64,000 bases of DNA. Source: Buchnera aphidicola (Kaburagia rhusicola ensigallis). GTDB taxonomy: Bacteria; Pseudomonadota; Gammaproteobacteria; Enterobacterales; Enterobacteriaceae. The stretch is taken from positions 186,001 to 250,000 of the forward strand of contig CP140040.1 of assembly GCA_039830025.1 (NCBI GenBank), read 5' to 3'. Shown here piece after piece: positions 40,239 to 50,560 of this stretch; the first letter of the stretch is position 1, and every line of letters begins with the position of its first letter. A program made the translations under genes and the position numbers. The notes below the pieces were generated by a model. That model did no database searches. It saw nothing but the letters and a program-made list of their open reading frames with translations, and was not told the origin of the DNA.

Positions 40239-41435
40239 TCATTTAGGTTTTTTTCTTAAAAAAGTTGGAATGTCTAAGTAATCGTTATCATTGTCTTGTA
40301 ATAACGTTTCAGATTCACGGTTTACTTTTTCTTTTTTAGATGTTCTGACATATTTATTGGTATTTAAAAGTTCATTTTGTTTATTTGCATGATTAAACAG
40401 TGATTTTTTTGGATATGTATGTGTTGAGAGATATAGATCTATAGATGTTGTTTCCATTCCTATTCCTGTTGCAACTACGGTTACTCTAAGATTATCATCC
40501 ATTTCAGTATCTAGTGATGTACCAATTACTACAGTAGCATTATCTGAAGAAAAAGATCGAATAGTGTTCCCCACAGCTTCAAATTCATCTAATCTCATAT
40601 TAAACCCAGAAGTAATATTTACTAATACTCCTTGAGCACCAGATAAATCGATATCTTCTAATAATGGACTAGAAATAGCAATTTCTGCTGCTTCTTTGGC
40701 TCTATTGTCTCCAGAAGAAATTCCAGTTCCCATCATAGCGTATCCCATTTCAGACATAACAGTACGTATATCAGCAAAATCTACATTAATTAATCCGGGT
40801 TTAGTGATTAGTTCCGCTATTCCTTGCACTGCTCCTTTTAATATGTTGTTTGCTGAGCTAAATGCATCTAGTAAAGAAATACCTTTGTTCAATACTTTTA
40901 GTAATTTATCGTTTGGAATAGTGATTAGTGAATCGACGTGTTTTGATAGTTCTATTATACCCTGATCAGCATAAGCCATTCTTTTTTTTCCTTCAAAATT
41001 GAAAGGTTTTGTGACTACAGCAACTGTTAATATTCCTAGTTCTTTTGTTATTTCTGCAATCACTGGCGCAGCTCCTGTACCTGTTCCTCCTCCCATTCCA
41101 GCTGCTATAAAAACCATATCTGCACCTTCTAATACTAATTTTAAGTTTTCTCGGTCTTCTTCAGCTGCATTTCGTCCTATTGTTGGGTTAGCTCCAGCTC
41201 CTAGTCCTTTCGTTATATGACTTCCGATTTGTATAGTTTTTCCAACTTCTATTTTTCTTAACGCTTGTGTATCTGTATTAATAGCAAAAAATTCTACTCC
41301 TTCAATATGCTCTCGTACCATGTATTCTACTGCGTTACCTCCTCCTCCTCCTATTCCAATTACTCTAATAATTGCATCATTATTATTTTCTATAGGTTCA
41401 AACATAAGTTTATATCCATTATTTTTAGGTATCAT
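40239..41435 (-). CDS. ftsZ: Cell division GTPase FtsZ
   Basis: Tubulin-like GTPase that forms the division ring. It has 398 residues (E. coli 383). The tubulin signature is [27 protein letters not shown] is the first nucleotide loop, and the T7 synergy loop lies in [16 protein letters not shown]. After a poorly conserved linker (about 318-380) comes the C-terminal peptide [10 protein letters not shown], which binds FtsA and ZipA. Its ATG overlaps the ftsA stop by one base (TAATG), so it is translationally coupled. It closes the dcw cluster: lpxC, which follows in E. coli, is absent. Confidence 0.97.
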   Translation of the reverse strand: MIPKNNGYKLMFEPIENNNDAIIRVIGIGGGGGNAVEYMVREHIEGVEFFAINTDTQALRKIEVGKTIQIGSHITKGLGAGANPTIGRNAAEEDRENLKLVLEGADMVFIAAGMGGGTGTGAAPVIAEITKELGILTVAVVTKPFNFEGKKRMAYADQGIIELSKHVDSLITIPNDKLLKVLNKGISLLDAFSSANNILKGAVQGIAELITKPGLINVDFADIRTVMSEMGYAMMGTGISSGDNRAKEAAEIAISSPLLEDIDLSGAQGVLVNITSGFNMRLDEFEAVGNTIRSFSSDNATVVIGTSLDTEMDDNLRVTVVATGIGMETTSIDLYLSTHTYPKKSLFNHANKQNELLNTNKYVRTSKKEKVNRESETLLQDNDNDYLDIPTFLRKKPK

Positions 41436-42691
41436 TATAGTTCTTTTTTTATCCAGTTATTAATATACTGAAACCATTTTTTAAAAATATTTTTAGATTC
41501 ATGATTTTTTTTATAATTTTTGATATGTTCTTTTCCATAGTACAGTAATCCTACTGCAGTAGCACAGTTTGTTTCTTCAATATTGTTTACTAAGCTGCTA
41601 ATTTTTTTTGGTTTACCTATTCTTATTGGTATTGTAAAAATTTTTTCAGCATTTTCTTTAAGATATTTAATGTTGGAAGCTCCACCAGTAAACACTATTC
41701 CTGCTCCAAAATTATAATTGTTATTAGATTGTTTGAGTATTTCTTGCACGTTTAAAATTTTTTTATTTATTAAGTTTAATAATTCGGTATATCGTGGTTC
41801 AATAACGTCTATTAAAGTGTTTTTTTTAAATGTTTTAATTAATTTATTATTTATATTAGATATTTCAATTTGTTCGCATGTTTTTGTATTAGAAAGGATT
41901 TCAGCCTGTCCGTATTGAATTTTTATCGTTTCAGCTTTTATAAAAGGAATATTAAATGCATAGGATATATCATTGGTTACAGTATTTCCAGCGTATGGAA
42001 TAACACAACTATGCTGCAATACTCCATTTGTGTACATAGCGATATCTATTGTTCCGCTTCCGATATCTGCTATGCATACTCCTAATTGATATTCATCTTT
42101 TGTTAATACCGCTTTTCCAGAAGCTAGTCCTGAAAAAATAGTATGGTTAACGTGTAGTCCGCATGTTTTTACTGCTTTAATGATATTTTTTTCTATTTCA
42201 GTATGACATGTAATTAAGTGAACTTGCGCTTTTATCCTTTTGCCAGATAATCCAATTGGATTTTTTATACCTACGTGTTGATCAATAGAATATTCTTGTG
42301 GAATAATATGTAAAATATGATGTTCATTTCGTATTTGTACACATTTTGCTGTGTGTATTACATTGTTCATATCTTCAATTGTCACTTCATTTTCAGATAT
42401 AGGAACAATGCCTATTTCATTTTGACAGTTAATATATTTGTTAGATAGAGCTAAATATACAGAAGAAATCTTACAATCAGCCATACTTTCAGCTTGGTTT
42501 ACAGATTTTTTAATACATTTTATAATTGATTTCAAATCATTTATGATGCCCTTTTTTATTCCGTATGAGGGGCAGATTCCTATTCCAATAATATTAATTA
42601 TACCGTCTATAAGAATTTCTCCTACTAAAGTAATTACTTTAGTAGTTCCGATTTCAAGTCCAACTATTAAATTTCTATCTCTTTCTTTCAT
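41435..42691 (-). CDS. ftsA: Cell division protein FtsA
   Basis: Actin-like ATPase that anchors FtsZ filaments to the membrane. It has 418 residues (E. coli 420). Phosphate 1 is [17 protein letters not shown], phosphate 2 is [18 protein letters not shown], and the adenosine motif is [14 protein letters not shown]. The C-terminus ([19 protein letters not shown]) forms an amphipathic helix matching the membrane-targeting sequence. It lies 21 bases after ftsQ and overlaps the ftsZ start. No truncation. Confidence 0.96.
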   Translation of the reverse strand: MKERDRNLIVGLEIGTTKVITLVGEILIDGIINIIGIGICPSYGIKKGIINDLKSIIKCIKKSVNQAESMADCKISSVYLALSNKYINCQNEIGIVPISENEVTIEDMNNVIHTAKCVQIRNEHHILHIIPQEYSIDQHVGIKNPIGLSGKRIKAQVHLITCHTEIEKNIIKAVKTCGLHVNHTIFSGLASGKAVLTKDEYQLGVCIADIGSGTIDIAMYTNGVLQHSCVIPYAGNTVTNDISYAFNIPFIKAETIKIQYGQAEILSNTKTCEQIEISNINNKLIKTFKKNTLIDVIEPRYTELLNLINKKILNVQEILKQSNNNYNFGAGIVFTGGASNIKYLKENAEKIFTIPIRIGKPKKISSLVNNIEETNCATAVGLLYYGKEHIKNYKKNHESKNIFKKWFQYINNWIKKEL

Positions 42692-42712
42692 ATTTATTTT
42701 AGCCTGTATTCA

Positions 42713-43456
42713 TTATTTCCATGCTATTGCTATACCTGATTCATATCGTAAATCGATGTATTTTATTTTTTTTCTTTTGATTTTTTCTTCATATTTTAAA
42801 GTTTTCCAAATCATCATTAATCTTTTTAATTGAATAATATTATTTATTTTTCCTAAAGCTATTTCAATGTTATTTTCAATTACTAGTTTCCATGAATGAT
42901 AAGGTGTGATCGTGATAGATCTCAATACAATTTTATTTTTCTTTAGCACGTTTTTTACTTTGTCGTAATTTTTTAAAATTTCTTTTTCACTATTTTGTGG
43001 TCCATAAAAGTATGGAATATTTTTAATGTTTTGTTTTTTTTTTATAATATGAAATATTATTTCTTTTTTATCTAGTATATATTCATTATTCCAATATGCT
43101 ACGGGAATAGTGCTTACAATATAAATTAGTAATTTATCTGGCCATTGTTTTTGAACTTTAATTTTTTGTGTAAAAGTGAATTCTTGTAACTTATTTTTTA
43201 TAAAAAAATTACATGGGGAAAAAAAATCGCATGAAGTTTTTAAGGACAAAATAAAATCTTTTATTTCTTTTCTGTTTAAATAACTAAATTGTCCTGAAAT
43301 TATAAAATGAGATAACTTTTTTTTATACCATTGTTTAGATAATTTTATAATTATGAAACTACTAAGTATTATAAAAACAATTAAAGATAATATTATAGTA
43401 TATTTTAGTAAGACTGGTATTCTTTTTGACATAATATATGTATTCGTTTTATACAT
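42713..43456 (-). CDS. ftsQ: Cell division protein FtsQ
   Basis: Bitopic inner-membrane division protein that recruits FtsL and FtsB. It has 247 residues (E. coli 276). A membrane helix lies at about residues 18-38 (YTIILSLIVFIILSSFIII). A POTRA domain follows (FIISGQFSYLNRKEIKDFI...) and then the beta domain, with the family block KVQKQWPDKLLIYI and PVAYWNNEYILDKKEIIF. Similarity is weaker than for its neighbours, but position between ddlB and ftsA, topology and these blocks identify it. An alternative in-frame ATG eight residues downstream is possible. Confidence 0.9.
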   Translation of the reverse strand: MYKTNTYIMSKRIPVLLKYTIILSLIVFIILSSFIIIKLSKQWYKKKLSHFIISGQFSYLNRKEIKDFILSLKTSCDFFSPCNFFIKNKLQEFTFTQKIKVQKQWPDKLLIYIVSTIPVAYWNNEYILDKKEIIFHIIKKKQNIKNIPYFYGPQNSEKEILKNYDKVKNVLKKNKIVLRSITITPYHSWKLVIENNIEIALGKINNIIQLKRLMMIWKTLKYEEKIKRKKIKYIDLRYESGIAIAWK

Positions 43457-43475
43457 AGCTTTATTTTAAATTTTT

Positions 43476-44396
43476 TCAATTAGCTGATTGTAAAATTTTT
43501 AAAACTAATAATTTTAAGGATATTCCAGCATTCTTGGCAGCTATAGGCATTAAACTATTTTTAGTCATGCCAGGACACGTATTCATTTCTAATAGCCAAA
43601 ATTTCTCAGAACGATCCATGATTAAATCGATTCTTCCCCATCCTATGCATCCAAGAGTATTCCAAGCTATTTTTATTATTTTATTCAATTCTATTTCTTT
43701 ATTTCTTTTTAATCCACTTGGACAAAAATATTTTGTTTTTTTAGACATATATTTAGATTCGTAATCGTAAAAGTCGTTGTTTGAAGATATACGAATGGAT
43801 GGGAGGATTTTGTCTTCTAAAATTCCGACAGAATATTCTGATCCGCGTATAAATTTTTCTATGAGTATGTTGTTGTCATATTGAAATGCTATTTTGCATG
43901 CATGATATAAACACTGATATGAGTAAACTAGTGATATTCCAATACTAGATCCTTCAGTGTTAGGTTTAACAATTACAGGGAATCCTAACATAAGGATTTT
44001 TTTTCTAAAGTCTTTTTCAATCATGGTTTGAAATTTTTTAATATTAATAAAATAACAAGGAACTACAGGTAAATTAGCACCTTTCCATAGTAATTTGGTT
44101 TTTATTTTATCAATTGAAATTGCTGATGGTAAAATTTTGCTTCCTGTGTATGAAATTTTTAGATGAGTTAATAATCCTTGTATAGTTCCATCTTCACCTT
44201 CTTTTCCGTGAAGAGCAATAAATGCTTTTTTAAATCCCTGATTTGGCAATTGCGTAATAGGAAAATATTTTGTATCTATGGGATACGCGTTTATTTTAGA
44301 TTTAAATAGGTATTTTAATATATTTTTTCCAGATAATAAGGATATATTTCTCTCTTTCGATGTACCACCAAACAATACGGCTACTTTTTCAATCAT
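43476..44396 (-). CDS. ddlB: D-alanine--D-alanine ligase
   Basis: ATP-grasp enzyme that joins two D-alanines for the peptidoglycan stem. It has 306 residues, as E. coli DdlB. N-terminal VAVLFGGTSKERNISLLSG, HGKEGEDGTIQGLL, the ATP-grasp loop PNTEGSSIGISLV, and C-terminal GWGRIDLIMDR...LEMNTCPGMTKNSLMP are the expected blocks. It lies 5 bases after murC and 19 before ftsQ in the same operon. Confidence 0.96.
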   Translation of the reverse strand: MIEKVAVLFGGTSKERNISLLSGKNILKYLFKSKINAYPIDTKYFPITQLPNQGFKKAFIALHGKEGEDGTIQGLLTHLKISYTGSKILPSAISIDKIKTKLLWKGANLPVVPCYFINIKKFQTMIEKDFRKKILMLGFPVIVKPNTEGSSIGISLVYSYQCLYHACKIAFQYDNNILIEKFIRGSEYSVGILEDKILPSIRISSNNDFYDYESKYMSKKTKYFCPSGLKRNKEIELNKIIKIAWNTLGCIGWGRIDLIMDRSEKFWLLEMNTCPGMTKNSLMPIAAKNAGISLKLLVLKILQSAN

Positions 44397-44401
44397 AATA
44401 A

Positions 44402-45838
44402 TTATTTCTTTTTTATTTTTTTAAGTTTTTTAATAACGTAATTTTCTATTATAATATGTATATTTCCGGCTCCTTGTATTAAGAGCACGTTATTTTCTGA
44501 TAGTTTTTCAACTAATGTTTTAAATATTTCATTATAATTAGATATTAATGTTACTGATGTTTTTTTACATTTTTGTAGTGCGTTATACAAATCAAAACTA
44601 TCTGATCCTGAGATGGGATTTTCGTTAGCTGAGTAAACGTTTAAAAGCAATAATTCATCGATTTTAAGTAGTACTTTTTTAAATTGTTCAAATAGATAAT
44701 AAGTTCTTGTGTATCTGTGAGGTTGAAAAATCATCATTAATTTTTTATTTGGCCATCCTGATTTAACAGTGTTAATGCTAGCTAAAATTTCGTTAGGATG
44801 ATGTCCATAATCTTGAATAATAGTAATGATATTATGTTTTTTAGATGCATTATATGCTAAAAATTTTCCACATAGTTCGAATCTTTGCTTAACTCCTTTG
44901 AAAGTTTTTAGTGATTTGAGAATATTAATGTCACTAATATTTTTTTGAGTAGCAACTGCTATTGCTGCTGCTGCATTGAGAGCATTATGTTTTCCAGGTA
45001 TATTCAAAGTTACATTTAAATTAAGTTGATGTTTTCTAACTATTTTAAAATAACTAGAGAATTTTTTTTGTGTGTACTTTTTTATTCGTATGTCAGATTT
45101 TATGTGAAATCCATAAGTAATAACATTACAACGTATTAATGGAATGATTTTTCTTATATTTTTATCGTCAAAACACACGATTGCTGTTCCGTTAAATGGA
45201 ATATTTTGAACAAATTTAATAAACGCTAGTTTAATATTATTAAATTTTTTGCAATAATTGTCTAGATGGTCATTGTCAATGTTTGTTACTACAGCAACAA
45301 TTGGTCGTAAATATAAAAAAGAAGCATCACTTTCGTCTGCTTCTACAATGTAATAAGGGCTTTTCCCTAATCTAGTATTACTATTTATTTCTTTTACGAG
45401 TCCTCCATTAATGAGAGTGGGATCTAGATTGCTTTTAAAGAATATACTAAAAATGATTGCAGAAGTAGTAGTTTTTCCATGCGTGCCAGATACCGCTATT
45501 CCATGTTTGTATCGTATTATCTCTGCTAGAACTTTGCCTCTTTTTATAATAGGAATATTTAAACTTTTAGCTTGAACAATTTCAGGGTTATATGGTGAAA
45601 TAGCACTTGATATTACTATTATGTTTGCATTTTTAATATTACATTTAGAATGATTAAAAAATATTTTAGCACCTAATTTTTGTAATTTTTTGGTAATATC
45701 ACTGGATGTCAAATCAGAACCGCTTATTATATAGCCGTTTTTTAGTAATGTTTCGGCTATTCCACTCATACCTATACCACCTATTCCGATAAAATGAATA
45801 TGATTTGTTTTGGTGTTAAGAAAATTTAGCTGTTTCAT
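44402..45838 (-). CDS. murC: UDP-N-acetylmuramate--L-alanine ligase
   Basis: First amino-acid ligase of the muropeptide pathway. It has 478 residues (E. coli 491). The N-terminal UDP-binding loop is HFIGIGGIGMSGIAE, the P-loop SGTHGKTTTSAI, and the central motifs EADESDASFL and NIDNDHLDNY are present. PGKHNALNAAAA and DYGHHPNEI are in the C-terminal domains. The E. coli C-terminal tail (EEEQHD) is replaced by a lysine-rich end. It is 67 bases downstream of murG. Confidence 0.96.
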   Translation of the reverse strand: MKQLNFLNTKTNHIHFIGIGGIGMSGIAETLLKNGYIISGSDLTSSDITKKLQKLGAKIFFNHSKCNIKNANIIVISSAISPYNPEIVQAKSLNIPIIKRGKVLAEIIRYKHGIAVSGTHGKTTTSAIIFSIFFKSNLDPTLINGGLVKEINSNTRLGKSPYYIVEADESDASFLYLRPIVAVVTNIDNDHLDNYCKKFNNIKLAFIKFVQNIPFNGTAIVCFDDKNIRKIIPLIRCNVITYGFHIKSDIRIKKYTQKKFSSYFKIVRKHQLNLNVTLNIPGKHNALNAAAAIAVATQKNISDINILKSLKTFKGVKQRFELCGKFLAYNASKKHNIITIIQDYGHHPNEILASINTVKSGWPNKKLMMIFQPHRYTRTYYLFEQFKKVLLKIDELLLLNVYSANENPISGSDSFDLYNALQKCKKTSVTLISNYNEIFKTLVEKLSENNVLLIQGAGNIHIIIENYVIKKLKKIKKK

Positions 45839-45905
45839 TTTACTATTCTATAACGGTATTATATAAAATTGTTTTTTAATTTTTTAATAAAAATGAACAT
45901 GATGT

Positions 45906-46967
45906 TTAGTGCATGCGCATTGTACTTTCAATTATATCAATAATTTTTGTGACAGGGTTAATTTTTGATGAAGAATATAATTTTTTTGCCATAATAGTTA
46001 TTTTATCTCGATCTATTTCGCTTAATATATTAATTATTTTATTAGTACTCAGTAGATCTTGTTCTACTATTATAGCTCCTCCTTGTAATTGTAGTGGATA
46101 AGCATTCCAATATTGATGTTTGTCTTTGTGGGGAAAAGGAATAAATATAGCTGGAAGTCCAATGTACTTCAGTTCGCTTACTGTAAGAGCACCGGAGCGA
46201 CAAATAGTTAGATCAGCCCAGTTATATGCTTCTGCTATATTTTCGATGAAAGAAGTCATTTTATATGGATATAATTTAAATTTCTTATAATGGTTTATTG
46301 TAAATTGTTTATTTTTTGTTCCAACTTGGTGCCAAATTATGATTTTTTTCTTTAATTTATATGCTATTTCAGGTAAAATAGAGTTAAGTATTTGAGCTCC
46401 TTGACTTCCTCCAATAACTAATATTCTAAGTGGACCTATTCTATTTTTAAAACGACAAGTAGGGTTGGGTAGATTTATAATTTCTTTTCTTAATGGATTA
46501 CCTACTGTAATGGCATGTGGCTTTGTTTCTGGAAACGCCTGCATGATTTTAGTTGAAAATCGAGATAATATTTTGTTAGATAGTCCCATAACTCTATTTT
46601 GTTCATGAATTAATAGTGGCATTCTAAAAAAAATAGACATTAAACCACCGGGAAGAGATATATATCCTCCCATTCCTAGTATTACGTTGGGTTTTAATTG
46701 TTTTATAATTGTCGTAGTTTTGTAGCAGGAATTTAACAGTTGAAAAAAAAACTTTATCATGCTAAAAATATTTCTTTTAATTGCATTTATATTAATAAAT
46801 TTAATAGGAATGTGATTCTTTGGAATAATTTTAGCTTCAATACGATTAGGTGTTCCTATCCAAAATACATCCCATCCTTTTTTTATTAATTCATCAGCAA
46901 TTATTAGTCCAGGTAGAATATGTCCGCAAGTACCACCTGCCATAATTATTATCGTTTTTTTCCTCAT
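45906..46967 (-). CDS. murG: Lipid II synthase MurG
   Basis: Peripheral membrane GT28 glycosyltransferase that adds GlcNAc to lipid I. It has 353 residues (E. coli 355). The first glycine-rich loop reads GGTCGHILPGL where the family has GGTGGHxxPGL, so a Cys replaces a Gly at residue 14. The second loop (VIGGSQGAQILN), HEQNRVMGLSNK, the C-terminal CRSGALTVSE and PFPHKDKHQYWNA (UDP-GlcNAc site) are conserved. Its ATG overlaps the ftsW stop by one base. It is probably functional, but the loop change deserves a look. Confidence 0.95.
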   Translation of the reverse strand: MRKKTIIIMAGGTCGHILPGLIIADELIKKGWDVFWIGTPNRIEAKIIPKNHIPIKFININAIKRNIFSMIKFFFQLLNSCYKTTTIIKQLKPNVILGMGGYISLPGGLMSIFFRMPLLIHEQNRVMGLSNKILSRFSTKIMQAFPETKPHAITVGNPLRKEIINLPNPTCRFKNRIGPLRILVIGGSQGAQILNSILPEIAYKLKKKIIIWHQVGTKNKQFTINHYKKFKLYPYKMTSFIENIAEAYNWADLTICRSGALTVSELKYIGLPAIFIPFPHKDKHQYWNAYPLQLQGGAIIVEQDLLSTNKIINILSEIDRDKITIMAKKLYSSSKINPVTKIIDIIESTMRMH

Positions 46968-48151
46968 TACAAACCTTGATAAAATTTATTTTTTATGCGT
47001 GTTTCAAAGTCTATACGTAATAATATAGAAATAGCAATAGAAATAATTAGTAAACTGGATCCACCATAGCTAATGAGTGGCAATGTTAATCCTTTTGTTG
47101 GTAATATTCCCACAGCAGTACCTATGTTAATTAACGTCTGAGATACTAGCCATATCCCAATTGAAAAAGCAAAATAACCAGAAAAACAATCATTATTTTT
47201 TAATGCGTTTTTTCCGATATTTATTGCCTTAAAAGAAATAAACAGTATCATAGATAATATGACACAAACTCCACAATATCCTAATTCTTCTCCAATAATT
47301 GAGAAAATAAAATCAGTATGTGCTTCAGGCAAATATTCTAATTTTTGAATAGAATGTCCTAAACCTACTCCAAAAAAATTTCCTCTACCTAAAGCCATTA
47401 ATGATTGTGTGAGTTGATAACCTTTTCCAAATGGATCTTTCCAGGGATTCCAAAATGATAATATTCGTTCGCTACGATAAGGCGTAATCATTATTAATAG
47501 AATAGTTATGATAATCCCTAAAAATATAATAGGTATAAATTTCCAAATTTGAACCCCTGAAATAAATAATAAAGATAATATAGTTATGAAATATATAGCT
47601 ACTGTTCCTAAATCAGGTTCTGTTAATAATAATATCGATATAATACTTATTATTCCTAAAGGCTTTAAAAAACTCCAAAAACTATTCATGATTTCATAAC
47701 GTTTTTGTGATAGGTAATTTGATAAATAGCAAAAAACAGTAAGTTTAGATAGTTCTCCGGGCTGTATATGTATGAAACTTATTTTTATCCATCTAAAAGA
47801 ACCATTAATAGGAGTACTTATTATTAACACGAGCAGCAACATAATGATAGAAGTTAAAAGCATTTTTGTGCTATACATTTTCCAAAATATGATAGGAGTT
47901 TTAAGAAATATTTTAGTTAAAAAAAGAATTAATATTAAATATATTATTTCTTTTTTCGTAAAAAATAATACATCTCCATATATATGACTAGCTATTGGTA
48001 TAGAAGCAGAAGTTACCATAATTAATCCAATTAATAGTAAACTTATAGTGCACCATACTAATTTAGAATCATATAATTGTGGCTTGTAATGCATTTTATT
48101 GTTTGTTAAGATGTTTTTTATTTTATTTAATAATAAATGCTTTATTTTCAT
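46967..48151 (-). CDS. ftsW: Septal peptidoglycan glycosyltransferase FtsW
   Basis: SEDS-family polytopic membrane protein that polymerises septal glycan with its partner FtsI. It has 394 residues (E. coli 414) and about ten hydrophobic segments. SEDS signatures: IKISFIHIQPGELSKL, LLLTEPDLGTVAI (the catalytic Asp region), GRGNFFGVGLGHS and PEAHTDFIFSIIGEELG, then LPLISYGGSSLL. A 4-base ATGA overlap with murD and a TAATG overlap with murG mean tight coupling. Confidence 0.96.
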   Translation of the reverse strand: MKIKHLLLNKIKNILTNNKMHYKPQLYDSKLVWCTISLLLIGLIMVTSASIPIASHIYGDVLFFTKKEIIYLILILFLTKIFLKTPIIFWKMYSTKMLLTSIIMLLLVLIISTPINGSFRWIKISFIHIQPGELSKLTVFCYLSNYLSQKRYEIMNSFWSFLKPLGIISIISILLLTEPDLGTVAIYFITILSLLFISGVQIWKFIPIIFLGIIITILLIMITPYRSERILSFWNPWKDPFGKGYQLTQSLMALGRGNFFGVGLGHSIQKLEYLPEAHTDFIFSIIGEELGYCGVCVILSMILFISFKAINIGKNALKNNDCFSGYFAFSIGIWLVSQTLINIGTAVGILPTKGLTLPLISYGGSSLLIISIAISILLRIDFETRIKNKFYQGL

Positions 48152-49478
48152 GAATATAGTTCTTCTATTAACTTTACAAAAGTATTACCACGTTCTTCAA
48201 AATTAGAAAATTGATCTAAACTACTACAAGAAGGAGATAATAATACTACATCACCAGGTTTCACTATTTTTTTTATAAAATATATTACGTTTGTCAGTGT
48301 ATTGAAACATATTGATTTTTTTGGATATAATGAGAAAAGTATTTTTTTGCTTCTTCCGTAACAATAAATAATTATTTTTTCATCTTTTAAATAAGGTTTT
48401 AATAAAGAAAAATTGGCTAATTTCCCATCTCCTCCCAATATTAATCTTATTTTTCCTTTTACATAAGGTAAAATATTATTTATAGCTGATTTCGTACTTC
48501 CAATATTCGTAGATTTAGAATCGTTAATCCACGTTATGTTGTTTTTTTGATATGTTAGTTGAAATCTATGAGGTAATCCTAAAAATTTTTTTAATGCTAC
48601 TAAGCTAGTTTGAATATTAACTTTTAAAATGTGAACTATTGATAAAGCAGATAGTGCATTAATGTAATTATGTTGACCTGATATTAGCAATTTATCAGTA
48701 TTCAACAATTTTTCTTTTTTATAGCATAACCACACATTACAATTGTTTCTATATAGATTATACTCTCCTTTATTAATTCCAAATGTAACATTAGGTTGCT
48801 TTTTAATGCTCGGATTAAATGATAAATGATCGTCTAAGTTTAAAATAGATACTTCGGCTTGATTATATATTTTTAACTTATGTTTTGCATATTCAGTAAT
48901 ACCTAGCGGATATCGATCCATATGATCTGAACTGATGTTGAGTACAGTAGCAACTTTTGCTTTCAAATTCAAAGTAGTTTCTAATTGGAAACTAGATAAT
49001 TCTAATATGTATAGTTCTGAGGGATAATTAAGTATGTTTAATGCAGGAATCCCTATATTACCACCTACGCATACTTTAAATCCAGCTAGTTGTAGTATAT
49101 TTCTTACCATCATGGTTACTGTACTTTTTCCATTTGAACCAGTAATGGCTATTATTGGAGTTTTAGTTTCTCTAACAAATAATTCGATATCTCCAATAAT
49201 TTCAATTTTGTTTTTTTTGGCATACATTAGCGCTGGATGAAATAATTGTATACCAGGACTTGTAATGATTAAATCGGATTCTTGAATCCATGGATAATGT
49301 ATTGAGCCCACGTGATATTGTATATTTTTCAAACATTGTACATTATGAATGTATTTTGGACTTTTGTTGAAGTCCATAATTTTAGGATAAATGTTCCGTG
49401 ATATAAAAAAATGTAGACAAGATATACCTGTTAATCCCATTCCAAATATTAGTATTTTTTTTTATAATAATTATACAT
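48148..49478 (-). CDS. murD: UDP-MurNAc-L-Ala--D-glutamate ligase, N-terminus interrupted at a poly(A) tract
   Basis: Adds D-Glu to UDP-MurNAc-L-Ala. The open frame from ATG 49440 starts at GLTGISCLHFF and lacks the first strand of the UDP-binding fold. An ATG at 49478, two bases after the mraY stop and with AAGG upstream, starts MYNYYKKK in another frame. It joins ILIFGMGLTG if one A is added to the A9 tract (plus-strand T9 at 49455-49463). The joined N-terminus aligns residue for residue with E. coli (MADYQGKNVVIIGLGLTG) and gives 443 residues (E. coli 438). The rest is intact: GSNGKSTVT, SSDHMDRYP, LPHRF and NDSKSTNIGST. The in-frame short form might be partly active; full function probably needs slippage. 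Confidence 0.88.
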
Positions 49479-49480
49479 TT

Positions 49481-50560
49481 TTAATTGACCTTAAATATGA
49501 AAGAACATCCTAACAACACGAATACTAAAGATATAATCCAAAATCTTACTGCTATTCTTGGTTCTGGATAACCTTTTAATTCGTAATGATGATGAATAGG
49601 AGTCATTTTGAACATTCTTTTTTTCTTTAACTTAAAGTATGTCACTTGAATTATGACTGACGTAGTTTCAAGTATAAAAATTCCACTCATAATGAAAAAT
49701 ATTATTTCTTGGTGTAGTAATATTGCTATTATTCCAATTACTCCTCCTAAAGATAGAGATCCTATATCGCCCATAAATATTTGTGCTGGATAGGTATTAA
49801 ACCATAAAAATCCTAATCCTGATCCTATAATGGCTGAGCAAAGAACAGTTAGCTCTTCTGCGCTAGGAATATATACGATATTCAAGTGTGTTGAGTAATA
49901 TGAATTTCCAGAAATAAATGATAGTAAATACAATCCTACAGTTATTGAGATGACAGGAACAATGGCTAACCCGTCTAACCCGTCTGTTAAGTTTACAGCG
50001 TTACTAGAACCTATCAATATAACATATGATAAAAATATATATGCTATACCTATGTTTATAACAACATTTTCTTGGATAGGACATATTAATTGAATTATAA
50101 AATTATTGTTATTATTATGATACATTAAGGTAATAACAAGAATAGTAATTATGGATAGAAAAAAGAACTTCCATCGAGGTTGTAAACCCGTGGATGTGTT
50201 GAAGTAAATTTTTTTATAATCATCTATAAATCCTACTACACCAAATCCTATTAAAATCATTAGTGCATACCATATATATATGTTTGATAAATTAGACCAT
50301 AATAAAGTAGATACAATGATAGAAGATAATATAAGTACCCCTCCCATAGTAGGCGTACATTTTTTGTTAATATGTATTTTAGGCCCATTACTTCGAATAG
50401 TTTGGTATATTTGGTGTTTGTTTAAAAATTTGATTAGGTGCGATCCTACTATTAGAGAAAAAAATAGTGATGTTAGTAAACTAATAATAGAACGATAAAC
50501 TAAATATGATGTCTTATTAAAATTTATATGAAAATAGCATTTAATGATGAATTCGATCAT
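49481..50560 (-). CDS. mraY: Phospho-N-acetylmuramoyl-pentapeptide transferase
   Basis: Polytopic membrane enzyme that makes lipid I from UDP-MurNAc-pentapeptide and undecaprenyl phosphate. It has 359 residues from the ATG at 50560 (E. coli 360). Catalytic motifs: FIDDYKK, NAVNLTDGLDGLA, FMGDIGSLSLGG and PIHHHYELKG. I chose 50560 over an ATG at 50575 because GAGGA lies about 8 bases upstream and MIEFIIKCY aligns with E. coli. The start overlaps the murF end by 20 bases; the stop is two bases before the proposed murD ATG. Confidence 0.96.
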   Translation of the reverse strand: MIEFIIKCYFHINFNKTSYLVYRSIISLLTSLFFSLIVGSHLIKFLNKHQIYQTIRSNGPKIHINKKCTPTMGGVLILSSIIVSTLLWSNLSNIYIWYALMILIGFGVVGFIDDYKKIYFNTSTGLQPRWKFFFLSIITILVITLMYHNNNNNFIIQLICPIQENVVINIGIAYIFLSYVILIGSSNAVNLTDGLDGLAIVPVISITVGLYLLSFISGNSYYSTHLNIVYIPSAEELTVLCSAIIGSGLGFLWFNTYPAQIFMGDIGSLSLGGVIGIIAILLHQEIIFFIMSGIFILETTSVIIQVTYFKLKKKRMFKMTPIHHHYELKGYPEPRIAVRFWIISLVFVLLGCSFIFKVN

